A stretch of DNA of 64,000 bases. Origin: Bacteroidota bacterium (lineage in GTDB: Bacteria; Bacteroidota; Bacteroidia; Chitinophagales; Chitinophagaceae). The stretch is from positions 14,506 through 78,505 of the forward strand of contig JAEZAM010000081.1 of the NCBI GenBank assembly GCA_023430465.1, given 5' to 3'. Position 1 is the first letter of the stretch; each line of letters opens with the position of its first letter. Positions 34,352 to 41,709 of the stretch are shown piece after piece. A model generated the notes under the pieces. It ran no database searches. It saw only the letters and a program-made list of their open reading frames with translations, and was not told where the DNA came from. Position numbers and translations under genes: made by a program.

Positions 34352-36451
34352 ATGTACACGAAAGAACAGGTCATTGCGCTACAGGAATCATCCAAAACAT
34401 TGTTGAAAGCCGCGGGAAAACAGGTAATAAAGCCTGCTGAGATCGGGGTGTTGAGGGATGTACTCCGTTTTCACGAGTACCGGTATTATGTACTCGCCGA
34501 CCCCCTGCTGGCGGACGTGGAATATGATATACTGTATAAGGAACTGGAACGCATGGAAGCGGCAGATGCCTCACTTGTGCGACCTGATTCACCCACGCAA
34601 CGGGTGGCAGCCGGCCTCACCAGCCAGTTTCCGGTTGCTCCGCACCTGGTTCCGATGTTGTCCCTCAACAACTCGTATAATGCGGATGGCCTGAAGGATT
34701 TTGACCGCAAGGCGAGAGAGGGAACAGGACTTCAAAAGATCAGGTATTGCGTGGAGCCAAAATTTGATGGTGGCAGTATATCCCTGATCTACGAGAATGA
34801 TATGCTGGTCCGCGGAGCTACCAGGGGAAATGGTGTGGAGGGAGATGACATCACTACCAATATCCGGCAGATAAAGAGCATACCGCTTTCGGCTGCGTTT
34901 TCAAAATATGGCATTGATACCGTGGAGATCCGCGGTGAGGTATTGATCAATAAAAACAATTTCACCCAATACAACCTTGCATTGGTGGAGCAGGGGCAGG
35001 CTCCGTTGGCCAATCCGCGCAATGCAGCGGCCGGCACCCTTCGGATCAAGGATCCGAAAGAAGTCAGGAAGCGCCACCTGGAGGCTTTTGTTTATCACAT
35101 CAGTTATCATACGCTTGATGCAGGCAAAGAAGAACCCCGCGAATTACAAGCGCATTCGGGCAGCCTGGAAATGCTGTGGGAGTTGGGCTTTCGCAGTCCG
35201 AAAAATGAAAAGCAGGTGTTCGACACCATAGAAGCAGTGATCGAATACTGCAATGATTATGAGAAAAAACGCGATGACCTGCCGTATGAAATCGATGGAA
35301 TGGTTATCAAAGTGGACGATATTGCCTTGCAGGAAAAGCTGGGCATGACCTCGCATCATCCCCGCTGGGCCATCGCATATAAATTCAAGGCAAGACAAGC
35401 CACCAGCAAGTTGCTCGATGTGGAGTTCCAGGTGGGCCGCACCGGATCTATTACGCCCGTTGCGAAAATCCAGCCCGTGCCGATTGGTGGCGTGACCGTA
35501 TCATCGATCTCGTTGTTCAATGAAGAGATCATTCGTGAAAAAGACCTCCACATCGGTGATACCGTGCTGGTGGAACGCGCGGGGGATGTGATCCCGTACA
35601 TTGTAAAGTCACTTGCTGAGCTGAGAGATGGAAAAGAAAAGAAGATAACGTTTCCAACGAACTGCCCGGTCTGCGCCAGCGAGTTGTTTCGTGAAGAGGG
35701 TGAAGCCGCCTGGAGATGTATCAATATTGAATGCCCGGCGCAGGTGGTGGAGCGCATGATCCACTTCACCAGCAAAGACGCCATGGATATCCGCGGCTTT
35801 GGTGATGCGAATATTCGCAAGTTCTATGACCTGGGAATTCTGAAGGATATACCGGGCATTTATAAACTGGACTTTGATAAGATCGGTTCGCTGGAAGGTT
35901 TTGGAAAACGTTCCATCGATAATCTTCAACAGGCGATCAATCATTCAAGACAGCAACCATTGCACCGGTTGATCTTTGGCCTGGGGATAAGGTTTGTTGG
36001 AGAAACAACTGCCAAGACCCTTGCCAATGCGGTGAGTCATTTGTCGGAATACCGCAACATGTCGCTCGACGAGCTCAAAGCGATGGAAGATATCGGGCCA
36101 AAGGTGGCCGGGAGTATTCAGCATTTTTTCAGCAATGCGGATAACCTGGCTATGCTGGATGAACTGGAAGCGCTGGGCCTGAGCCTGAAAAACACCAAGC
36201 GCGATGCAGTGGAGTCGGGCAGCCTGAGTGGAAAGACGTTCCTCTTCACCGGAACACTGCCTACCCTGAAACGCGGGGATGCGGAAGCAATGGCCGAGGC
36301 ACAGGGAGGAAAGATCGTAAGTGGAGTGAGTGCAAAACTGAACTACCTGGTTGTGGGTGAAGATGCGGGCAGTAAACTGGAAAAAGCTAAGAAAATAAAT
36401 ACGGTGAAGATAATCAGCGAGGCAGAGTTCCTGAAACTGGTTGAATCCTGA
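34352..36451 (+). CDS. ligA: NAD-dependent DNA ligase LigA
   Basis: 699 residues from the ATG at 34352. A GTG start at 34337 is possible, but a -7-like TAACTTTA at 34327-34334 would put the transcript start at about 34340, favouring the ATG. Domains in order: Ia (YYVLADPLLADVEYD), adenylation domain with the KxDG motif (VEPKFDGGS, Lys137), OB fold (VGRTGSITPVAKIQPV), Cys4 zinc finger (CPVCAS ... CINIECPAQ), helix-hairpin-helix repeats (IRGFGDANIRKFYDLGIL, GFGKRSIDNL, DIGPKVAGSI) and a C-terminal BRCT domain (LSGKTFLFTGTLPTLKRGDAEAM). It joins nicks in replication and repair using NAD+. Length is normal for the family. It is divergent from the amylase. Confidence 0.98.
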   Translation: MYTKEQVIALQESSKTLLKAAGKQVIKPAEIGVLRDVLRFHEYRYYVLADPLLADVEYDILYKELERMEAADASLVRPDSPTQRVAAGLTSQFPVAPHLVPMLSLNNSYNADGLKDFDRKAREGTGLQKIRYCVEPKFDGGSISLIYENDMLVRGATRGNGVEGDDITTNIRQIKSIPLSAAFSKYGIDTVEIRGEVLINKNNFTQYNLALVEQGQAPLANPRNAAAGTLRIKDPKEVRKRHLEAFVYHISYHTLDAGKEEPRELQAHSGSLEMLWELGFRSPKNEKQVFDTIEAVIEYCNDYEKKRDDLPYEIDGMVIKVDDIALQEKLGMTSHHPRWAIAYKFKARQATSKLLDVEFQVGRTGSITPVAKIQPVPIGGVTVSSISLFNEEIIREKDLHIGDTVLVERAGDVIPYIVKSLAELRDGKEKKITFPTNCPVCASELFREEGEAAWRCINIECPAQVVERMIHFTSKDAMDIRGFGDANIRKFYDLGILKDIPGIYKLDFDKIGSLEGFGKRSIDNLQQAINHSRQQPLHRLIFGLGIRFVGETTAKTLANAVSHLSEYRNMSLDELKAMEDIGPKVAGSIQHFFSNADNLAMLDELEALGLSLKNTKRDAVESGSLSGKTFLFTGTLPTLKRGDAEAMAEAQGGKIVSGVSAKLNYLVVGEDAGSKLEKAKKINTVKIISEAEFLKLVES

Positions 36452-36464
36452 GAAAAATTTTACG

Positions 36465-37136
36465 ATGATACAAGCATCAACAATGGAGTACCTGAAAAAA
36501 CTCCGGAAGAACAATAACAAGGAATGGTTTGAAAAACATCGGGATGCCTATACGGCCGCGCGTGCTGATTTTGCCAGTTTCGTGCAGCAGGTGATCGATC
36601 TTCATGGAAAAGAGCACAAGGAAATAGCCAACCTGCTGGCGAAAGACTGTATGTACCGGATAAACCGGGATATCCGATTTTCAAAGGATAAGACACCTTA
36701 CAAAACAAACTTCGGGGCAGGGATCAATGAAGGCGGTAAGAAAGCGATATCAACGGCCGGATATTATTTGTCGATCAAACCCGGTGCAACGTTTGTGGGT
36801 GGGGGGTTGTGGATGCCTCCTTCCCCGGATCTTCAAAAAGTGAGACAGGAGATAGATTATAATTATGATGCTTTTCAAAAGATCGTGCAGGCTCCTGCGT
36901 TCAGAAAACATTTTGGCAAATTATCGGAAGACAAAGAGTACATACTGAGTCGTCCACCGAAGGGTTATGAGGCGGACAATCCGGCGATCGAACATTTAAA
37001 GTTGAAAAGCTATATCGCCGAATGGCAGGTGGGAGATGCCGAAGTGTTATCGAAAGATTTTGCAAAAAAAGTGGTGAAGGCATTTTCGGCGCTCAAGCCG
37101 CTGATCGATTTCATCAACGAAGCGCGAAAAGGTTGA
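36465..37136 (+). CDS. DUF2461 family protein
   Basis: 223 residues from the ATG at 36465, 13 nt after the ligA stop; the longer frame opens with TTG inside ligA and is not favoured. The sequence carries the DUF2461 signature: LKKLRKNNNKEWFEKHRDAY, then MYRINRDIRFSKDKTPYKTNFGAGI, then GYYLSIKPGATFVGGGLW and PPKGYEADNPAIEHLKLKSY. The family is widespread in Bacteroidota and has no established biochemical function. It is probably co-transcribed with ligA. There is no signal peptide, so it is cytoplasmic. Confidence 0.9.
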   Translation: MIQASTMEYLKKLRKNNNKEWFEKHRDAYTAARADFASFVQQVIDLHGKEHKEIANLLAKDCMYRINRDIRFSKDKTPYKTNFGAGINEGGKKAISTAGYYLSIKPGATFVGGGLWMPPSPDLQKVRQEIDYNYDAFQKIVQAPAFRKHFGKLSEDKEYILSRPPKGYEADNPAIEHLKLKSYIAEWQVGDAEVLSKDFAKKVVKAFSALKPLIDFINEARKG

Positions 37137-37173
37137 GGTTGAGGTTGAGGCTGAGGTTGAGGTTAAGGTTGAG
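37131..37173. repeat. GGTTGAGG hexamer tract (left arm of a 31-bp inverted repeat)
   Basis: A run of GGTTGA hexamers begins at the DUF2461 stop codon. Bases 37143-37173 match the complement of 37307-37337 over 31 nt with one mismatch. The tract starts inside the last codons of DUF2461 (Arg-Lys-Gly-stop), which is notable. Confidence 0.85.
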
Positions 37174-37197
37174 GTGATGGTTGATCGCTGTCTCCTT

Positions 37198-37225
37198 CCG
37201 ACCAGGGCTTTAGCCCGCCAGTCGG
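37198..37225. repeat. REP-like palindrome (copy 2)
   Basis: The CCGAC...GTCGG outer stem encloses GGGCTTTAGCCC. It is a near-exact inverted partner of the copy at 37375-37404. A shorter palindrome, CCTGGGCTTTAGCCCAGG, follows at 37239-37256. Confidence 0.8.
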
Positions 37226-37306
37226 ATGATCTGAATAGCCTGGGCTTTAGCCCAGGGAAAAGGCAATAATCTCAAAACCACTCCCACGCTCTCATTTTCC
37301 GGATCC

Positions 37307-37337
37307 CTCAACCATAACCTCAACCTCAGCCTCAACC
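37307..37337. repeat. CTCAACC hexamer tract (right arm of the 31-bp inverted repeat)
   Basis: Reverse complement of 37143-37173 with a single mismatch. It is followed at 37346-37363 by a perfect palindrome, CCAGGAATAAATTCCTGG. The arms interleave with the REP-like pair instead of nesting (order A, B, A', B'). Confidence 0.85.
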
Positions 37338-37374
37338 TTATTTCCCCAGGAATAAATTCCTGGCCATAAAATCG

Positions 37375-37404
37375 CCCGACTGGCGGGCTAAAGCCCTTGT
37401 CGGG
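37375..37404. repeat. 30-bp REP-like palindrome (copy 3, inverted)
   Basis: CCCGAC and GTCGGG arms around GGGCTAAAGCCC; the inverse orientation of copies 1 and 2. Confidence 0.8.
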
Positions 37405-37464
37405 TAAACTTTCTTTACTGTCATCACTCCGGAACGGGCAATACCTCAGCCACAAGTCAGTGAC

Positions 37465-37582
37465 GTACATCCAATATCCAGCGTCTAGTACCCAGCATCC
37501 CATCCCGCAACTCGTATCTCGAAACCATCCAGCATCCAGTATCCTACCTCCGCTTCGCTCCGGGAGGCAGGCCAGTATCCCG
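37465..37582. repeat. Degenerate CCAGTATC/CCAGCATC heptamer-octamer tract
   Basis: Repeated units such as CCAATATCCAG, CCCAGCATCCC, CCAGCATCCAGTATCC fill this gap. They include a CTACCTCCGCTTCGCTCCGG segment that can pair with the following GGAGGCAGG. No gene is visible between 37137 and 37668; apart from the repeats and the promoter at 37618 I see nothing else there. Confidence 0.7.
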
Positions 37583-37617
37583 ATTTCAGCCACAGTTTGT
37601 TAATATTTCAAAATTAT

Positions 37618-37649
37618 TTTGCCATATCAATGTTTAAACATTAAATTTG
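37618..37649 (+). promoter_or_regulatory. Promoter of the YceI gene
   Basis: TTTG (37618-37621), 20-nt spacer, TAAATTTG (37642-37649): a full match to the Bacteroidota primary sigma promoter. It ends 19 nt before the ATG. Confidence 0.75.
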
Positions 37650-37668
37650 TACTCTAAACTATTAAACC

Positions 37669-38199
37669 ATGGCAAATTGGACAATTGATACCACGCACTC
37701 CGAAATCGGATTCAAAGTAAAACACCTCGTTATCTCTACTGTATCTGGCAAGTTTACTTCCTTTGAAGGAACCCTTCAGGCAGAGAAAGAAGACTTCACT
37801 GATGCGCGCATCAGCTTTAGTGCTGATATCGATAGCATCCATACCGGTAATGAGCAACGGGATGGACACCTGAAGTCGGCTGATTTTTTTGATGCGGAGA
37901 AATTCCCCAAACTGACATTCACTTCCACTGAAGTGATCCATGAAGGCGGAAGCGATTATAAGATCAAAGGCGATCTGACACTGCACGGTGTTACAAAGCC
38001 TGTAACGCTTGCCGCCGAATATGGCGGTACGCAAAAAAGTCTATACGGCCAGACCGTTGCCGGATTTGAACTGACAGGAAAGATCAATCGCCAGGATTAC
38101 GGACTTACCTGGAGCGCCGTAACCGAAGCGGGCGGACTGGTAGTAAGTGACGAAGTGCGCCTGGTGCTGGCAGTGGAGCTAGTAAAGCAGGAAGCCTGA
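37669..38199 (+). CDS. YceI family lipid-binding protein
   Basis: A 176-residue YceI-like protein spanning the whole family length without a signal peptide, so it is predicted cytoplasmic, unlike the periplasmic E. coli YceI. Landmarks: WTIDTTHSEIGFKVKHLVISTVSGKF at the start, SFSADIDSIHTGNEQRDGHLKSADFFDAEKFPKLTF in the middle, and the conserved INRQDYGLTWS near the end. The fold is a lipocalin-like barrel that binds isoprenoid or other long hydrophobic ligands. It is a monocistronic gene between a good promoter and a bidirectional terminator. The ligand is not known. Confidence 0.93.
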   Translation: MANWTIDTTHSEIGFKVKHLVISTVSGKFTSFEGTLQAEKEDFTDARISFSADIDSIHTGNEQRDGHLKSADFFDAEKFPKLTFTSTEVIHEGGSDYKIKGDLTLHGVTKPVTLAAEYGGTQKSLYGQTVAGFELTGKINRQDYGLTWSAVTEAGGLVVSDEVRLVLAVELVKQEA

Positions 38200-38213
38200 T
38201 CCTTCACGATATA

Positions 38214-38247
38214 AAAAAAGGTGATGCTGTTTGGCATCACCTTTTTT
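38214..38247. terminator. Bidirectional terminator between yceI-like gene and asd
   Basis: GGTGATGC (38220-38227), TGTTTG loop, GCATCACC (38234-38241): perfect 8-bp stem flanked by A6 on the left and T6 on the right. It serves both convergent genes. Confidence 0.92.
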
Positions 38248-38250
38248 CGT

Positions 38251-39255
38251 TTACAGTAATTTCCGGCTGACCAGGTACTCTGCAATCTGCACAGCGTTGG
38301 TGGCGGCGCCTTTGCGCAGGTTATCACTGACCACCCAAAGATTAAGGGTATTAGGCTGGCTTTCATCTCTTCGGATGCGTCCCACAAATACTTCGTCCCG
38401 CTCATGTGCATCCATGGGCATTGGGTATTGCTGTGTGGCGGTATCGTCTACCACCACTACGCCTGGTGCCTGCTCCAGCAGGGACCGTACTTCGGCAAGA
38501 TCAAAGTCACGTTCGAACTCTACGTTAACGGCTTCGCTGTGGCCACCCATGACCGGAATGCGCACCGTGGTTGATGTGACCCGGATCGACTCATCACGCA
38601 TGATCTTTTTGGTCTCGAGTACCATCTTCATTTCTTCTTTTGTATAGCCATTGTCCAGGAACACATCGATCTGCGGGATGACGTTAAGGTCGATTGGATA
38701 TTTATACGCCATCGGGTATTCTGTTGCCGCGCCGGCAGCTTTGGCCCGTTCACCCTGGAGTTGTTCTACCGCTTTCACACCAGTTCCAGTCACGCTCTGG
38801 TAAGTAGACACCACCACCCGTTTTATACCATATTTTTTATGCAGTGGATTCAGCGCAACCACCATCTGGATCGTAGAGCAGTTTGGATTGGCAATGATCT
38901 TATCGCTGGCGGTGAGGGCATCCGCATTGATCTCGGGGACCACGAGCGGGCGGGCAGGGTCCATTCTCCACGCGGAAGAGTTATCGATAACGGTAATTCC
39001 GGCTTCCGCAAATTTCGGTGCCCACTCGAGTGAGGTGCTGCCCCCTGCAGAGAAGAGCGCTACCGCCGGCTTTGCAGCAATTGCATCGGTCATGCTCACC
39101 ACAGCGTATTCCTTTCCCTTAAACGATACCTTCTTCCCAACTGACTTTTCTGAAGCCACCGGTACGAGTTCCGTTACCGGAAAATTTCTTTCTGCAAGAA
39201 CCTGTAACATTTTGGTGCCGACCAGTCCGGTAGCACCAACGACTGCAACTTTCAT
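38251..39255 (-). CDS. asd: Aspartate-semialdehyde dehydrogenase
   Basis: 334 residues, normal for the family. The N-terminal NADP-binding GxxGxxG (VGATGLVGTKML) is followed by SAGGSTS, DNSSAWRMD, the catalytic cysteine in NPNCSTIQ (Cys126), and the substrate region PVMGGHSEAVNVEFE with its conserved His. It reduces beta-aspartyl phosphate to aspartate semialdehyde, the branch point to Lys/diaminopimelate, Met, Thr and Ile. A probable transcription attenuator lies in its 5' leader (39298-39371), with a short peptide containing three Ile codons, which suggests control by isoleucine supply. It is a single-gene transcript ended by the terminator at 38214. Confidence 0.97.
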   Translation of the reverse strand: MKVAVVGATGLVGTKMLQVLAERNFPVTELVPVASEKSVGKKVSFKGKEYAVVSMTDAIAAKPAVALFSAGGSTSLEWAPKFAEAGITVIDNSSAWRMDPARPLVVPEINADALTASDKIIANPNCSTIQMVVALNPLHKKYGIKRVVVSTYQSVTGTGVKAVEQLQGERAKAAGAATEYPMAYKYPIDLNVIPQIDVFLDNGYTKEEMKMVLETKKIMRDESIRVTSTTVRIPVMGGHSEAVNVEFERDFDLAEVRSLLEQAPGVVVVDDTATQQYPMPMDAHERDEVFVGRIRRDESQPNTLNLWVVSDNLRKGAATNAVQIAEYLVSRKLL

Positions 39256-39297
39256 GTTTTTCTCCTTTGCTGCGCTTTCGCGATTTTAGTGATGAAT

Positions 39298-39325
39298 AAA
39301 AAAAAGACCTTCCGTATGGAAGGCC
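39298..39325 (-). terminator. Attenuator terminator in the asd leader
   Basis: On the minus strand GGCCTTCC-ATAC-GGAAGGTC (39325-39306), one G-U pair, followed by eight T. It begins 2 nt after the stop of the leader peptide. An upstream GGAAGG (39371-39366) can pair with its CCTTCC arm, giving an alternative antiterminator fold. Confidence 0.75.
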
Positions 39326-39327
39326 TG

Positions 39328-39354
39328 CTAAACTTTTATGATGATTACACACAT
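39328..39354 (-). CDS. asd leader peptide MCVIIIKV
   Basis: A nine-codon frame, ATG TGT GTA ATC ATC ATA AAA GTT TAG, lies between the asd promoter and the leader hairpin. Three successive Ile codons plus Lys and Val are far from random for eight residues, and Ile and Lys are both end products of the pathway that Asd feeds. A Shine-Dalgarno-like GAGGAAGG is 11 nt upstream and could also pair with the terminator stem. Ribosome stalling at the Ile codons would be the sensor in a classic attenuation model. It is too short for homology tests; the call rests on position, codon content and the hairpin. Confidence 0.6.
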   Translation of the reverse strand: MCVIIIKV

Positions 39355-39422
39355 AACGCTGCAAACCTTCCTCAGGTATGTTTCTTAATGCGCTTTGTAT
39401 GTTTCATTGATGTCATATTACC

Positions 39423-39446
39423 GGGATCACTTTAAATCGTGATCCC
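39423..39446. other. Hairpin at the asd transcript start
   Basis: GGGATCAC (39423-39430), 8-nt loop, GTGATCCC (39439-39446), perfect 8-bp stem. It lies just downstream of the asd -7 element and so forms the 5' end of the mRNA. It may protect the 5' end or bind a regulator. Confidence 0.6.
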
Positions 39447-39448
39447 AA

Positions 39449-39480
39449 CAAAAATAATCGCTGGTGTTATCAGCGCCAAA
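39449..39480 (-). promoter_or_regulatory. asd promoter
   Basis: On the minus strand TTTG (39480-39477), 20-nt spacer, TATTTTTG (39456-39449). Exact matches to both Bacteroidota promoter boxes. Confidence 0.75.
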
Positions 39481-39531
39481 TAATTGTTTTTTTCACCATT
39501 CATTTTTTCCGCGGCAGTTTAATTTGCCCGG

Positions 39532-41220
39532 ATGAAAATGGGAATTCTCTTACTGGCGTTCGTACCTGTGCTTGCATCCGCGCAACAATTATATGACATC
39601 ATCATCCAGGAATTGATGATTGATCCTACCCCCATCGTCGGGTTGCCTGCAACTGAATGGATCGAACTGAAAAACCGAAGCGTGACACCGGTTCAATTGC
39701 AGGGGTGGCGGCTGGCAACGGCTACTGCTATCAGCGGACCACTGCCGCCATACCTGCTTAAACCGGATAGTATCGTTGTGCTCTGTGCAACTTCATCACT
39801 TGCAGCACTGCAGCCATTCGGGCCAGTCATTGCCGTGCCATCATTCCCTTCACTGGATAATGAATCAACAACGGTCCGCATGGAGCATAACGGCCGGGTC
39901 ATTCATGCCATCGCCTACCAACGATCCTGGTACAGAAATGCGCTGAAACAGGAGGGAGGCTGGTCGCTGGAGATGATCGACACCCGAAATCCCTGCAACA
40001 ACGAGGAAAACTGGCGGGCAAGCAACGATCCTTCCGGCGGAACCCCGGGTAAAAACCATCAGGATAATCAGACATTTACCGACACCCGGGCACCGCTGTT
40101 GTATAAGGCCATCTCCCATGCTGATACAATTGTCCATCTGTATTTCACTGAGCCGCTGGACAGCGCCACAGCCGTGCAGTCTTCGCGTTATGCCGTGGGC
40201 GACCTTGTTGTTTACAATGTGTCGGTTTTATCGCCCCTCTATAACATCGTGCAGCTTAGAACAGATCCAATGCTGCAGGGAACGGTCTATCCCGTCAGGG
40301 TTGCCATCGCTGAAGATTGCGCCGGTAATGCTTCCACCGGGATGAGCGCTTCTATTGGGATCAGCACGGCTGCCCTGGAAGGCGATGTCGTGATCAATGA
40401 AGTGCTGTTCAACCCCCGCAGCCCGGGTGCCGACTTTATCGAGTTGTACAACCGTAGCGGGAAGGTGATCGAACTTGCAGAACTGTATCTCGCCAGTCGC
40501 AATGATGCAGGAACCATCAGTACGCCCATCCGGCTCAGTGATGAGCCGCATTACATCTTTCCCGGGGAACACATCGCACTATCAACTGCTCCCTCTATAC
40601 TGATTGAGCAATATCCGGCTGCGGCGACCGGGAAACTGCTTCGGATCGCGGCGATGCCATCCATGCCGGATGACGAAGGCAATGTGATGGTGTTGAATGC
40701 GAGTGGCACTATCATCGAAGAACTGGCCTACACAGAGCGTTGGCATTTCGCGCTCATTGCCGATCCGGAAGGTATTTCGCTGGAACGCATTGACCCGGAT
40801 AAGCCGGCAAATGATCCTACCAACTGGCACAGTGCGGGTTCGTTTGCCGGCTATGCCACTCCCGGCTATATAAATTCACAACACCGCGAATCGATGCCGG
40901 CTGAAGGCATGATCCGGCTGGTAACACCTGTGTTCTCGCCTGACAATGACGGGATGGAAGATTATTGCCTGTTGGACTACACATTTCCTGATCAGGGCTG
41001 GGTAGCCTCTGTATCAATCTACAATGAGCGTGGATTCATGGTCCGCGAACTCGTCAACAATGAGCTGGCGGGGACACGGGGGAATTGGCGTTGGGATGGT
41101 TTGGGGGATGCCATGCAACCATTACCCATGGGACACTATATACTGCTTGCCGAGTGCTTTCATGTTGATGGGAGGCGGGAACGGAAAAAATTACTGGTCG
41201 TTCTGGCTCATCGTCCATGA
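39532..41220 (+). CDS. Secreted lamin-tail-domain (LTD) protein
   Basis: 562 residues with a signal peptide ending LASAQQ. At least two lamin-tail domains are visible: about 20-160 (IIQELMIDPTPIVGLPATEWIELKNRS) and about 280-430 (GDVVINEVLFNPRSPGADFIELYNRSG), separated by an Ig-like segment (TDTRAPLLYKAISHADTIVHLYF). The C-terminal 90 residues (LVTPVFSPDNDGMEDYCLLDY ... WDGLGDAMQPLPMGHYIL) resemble FlgD-like or gliding-motility C-terminal domains of Bacteroidota exported proteins. LTDs occur in secreted nucleases and surface proteins; no catalytic motif is seen here. The ATG at 39532 is used. It converges on the small gene at 41223 with a 2-nt gap. Confidence 0.82.
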   Translation: MKMGILLLAFVPVLASAQQLYDIIIQELMIDPTPIVGLPATEWIELKNRSVTPVQLQGWRLATATAISGPLPPYLLKPDSIVVLCATSSLAALQPFGPVIAVPSFPSLDNESTTVRMEHNGRVIHAIAYQRSWYRNALKQEGGWSLEMIDTRNPCNNEENWRASNDPSGGTPGKNHQDNQTFTDTRAPLLYKAISHADTIVHLYFTEPLDSATAVQSSRYAVGDLVVYNVSVLSPLYNIVQLRTDPMLQGTVYPVRVAIAEDCAGNASTGMSASIGISTAALEGDVVINEVLFNPRSPGADFIELYNRSGKVIELAELYLASRNDAGTISTPIRLSDEPHYIFPGEHIALSTAPSILIEQYPAAATGKLLRIAAMPSMPDDEGNVMVLNASGTIIEELAYTERWHFALIADPEGISLERIDPDKPANDPTNWHSAGSFAGYATPGYINSQHRESMPAEGMIRLVTPVFSPDNDGMEDYCLLDYTFPDQGWVASVSIYNERGFMVRELVNNELAGTRGNWRWDGLGDAMQPLPMGHYILLAECFHVDGRRERKKLLVVLAHRP

Positions 41221-41222
41221 AG

Positions 41223-41528
41223 TCAACGCGAACGTGCCGGGATGTAAGTGTTGCCAGAGGAAGCCGGTTTTCGCAGGCTGTTAATGATCCAGGCTATGGT
41301 AAAAGAGGGGATGAAATCCGTACCAGGAAGTAGTTCTTCAGCGAAATTAAAGAAGCCCCCGAGGATACCTTTCCAACCGCCAAAGCTGATGCTAAAGATC
41401 AGCCCTGAGATGGGTGCCCAAAACAGGTCTGCAAATTCACCGAGAACCGGCACGGCATAACTCATGTAGCCAAGCGCATCCATGAGGAGGCAAAATACCA
41501 GCGAGGGTGTCCGGGGTGTTCTGGCCAT
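41223..41528 (-). CDS. Small predicted membrane protein
   Basis: A 101-residue hydrophobic protein with two likely membrane segments (about 8-30, LVFCLLMDALGYMSYAVPVL, and 35-60, LFWAPISGLIFSISFGGWKGI). The motif GEFADLFWAPISG is typical of small uncharacterised Bacteroidota integral membrane proteins, but I know no function. It is convergent with the LTD gene. The next gene on the same strand (PfkB) ends 182 nt upstream across a repeat tract, so it is probably a separate transcript. Confidence 0.6.
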   Translation of the reverse strand: MARTPRTPSLVFCLLMDALGYMSYAVPVLGEFADLFWAPISGLIFSISFGGWKGILGGFFNFAEELLPGTDFIPSFTIAWIINSLRKPASSGNTYIPARSR

Positions 41529-41579
41529 GTAGGAGGTTTAGGGATAGGGTTACAAAAGCTGTGCTAAACCCGGCACGCA

Positions 41580-41598
41580 CCCTTCGACAGGCTCAGGG
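41580..41598. repeat. CCCTTCGACAGGCTCAGGG dispersed element
   Basis: Copy with a single base difference from 12174-12192. Confidence 0.75.
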
Positions 41599-41635
41599 AC
41601 CGAATGAGAAAAGGCACCAAATATCCCGAATCAAG

Positions 41636-41709
41636 CCACCCAGTTCCCAGCCCCCAGTACCCAGACCCCAGACCCCAGTACCCAATATCCAGTATCCAGC
41701 ACCCAGACC
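41636..41709. repeat. CCCAGTACC/CCAGTATCC tandem heptamer tract
   Basis: About ten consecutive imperfect units of CCCAGNNC type run up to the stop codon of the PfkB gene at 41710. Same family as the tract at 37465-37582. Confidence 0.75.

Noticed and set aside
37465..37582. Possible CRISPR array
   Set aside because: Units are 7-8 bp degenerate tandem repeats with no 25-40 bp repeats or spacers, and no cas genes are present.
39119..39364. 81-residue minus-strand frame starting in the asd leader
   Set aside because: Overlaps the asd start in another frame; the credible product is the nine-codon leader inside it.
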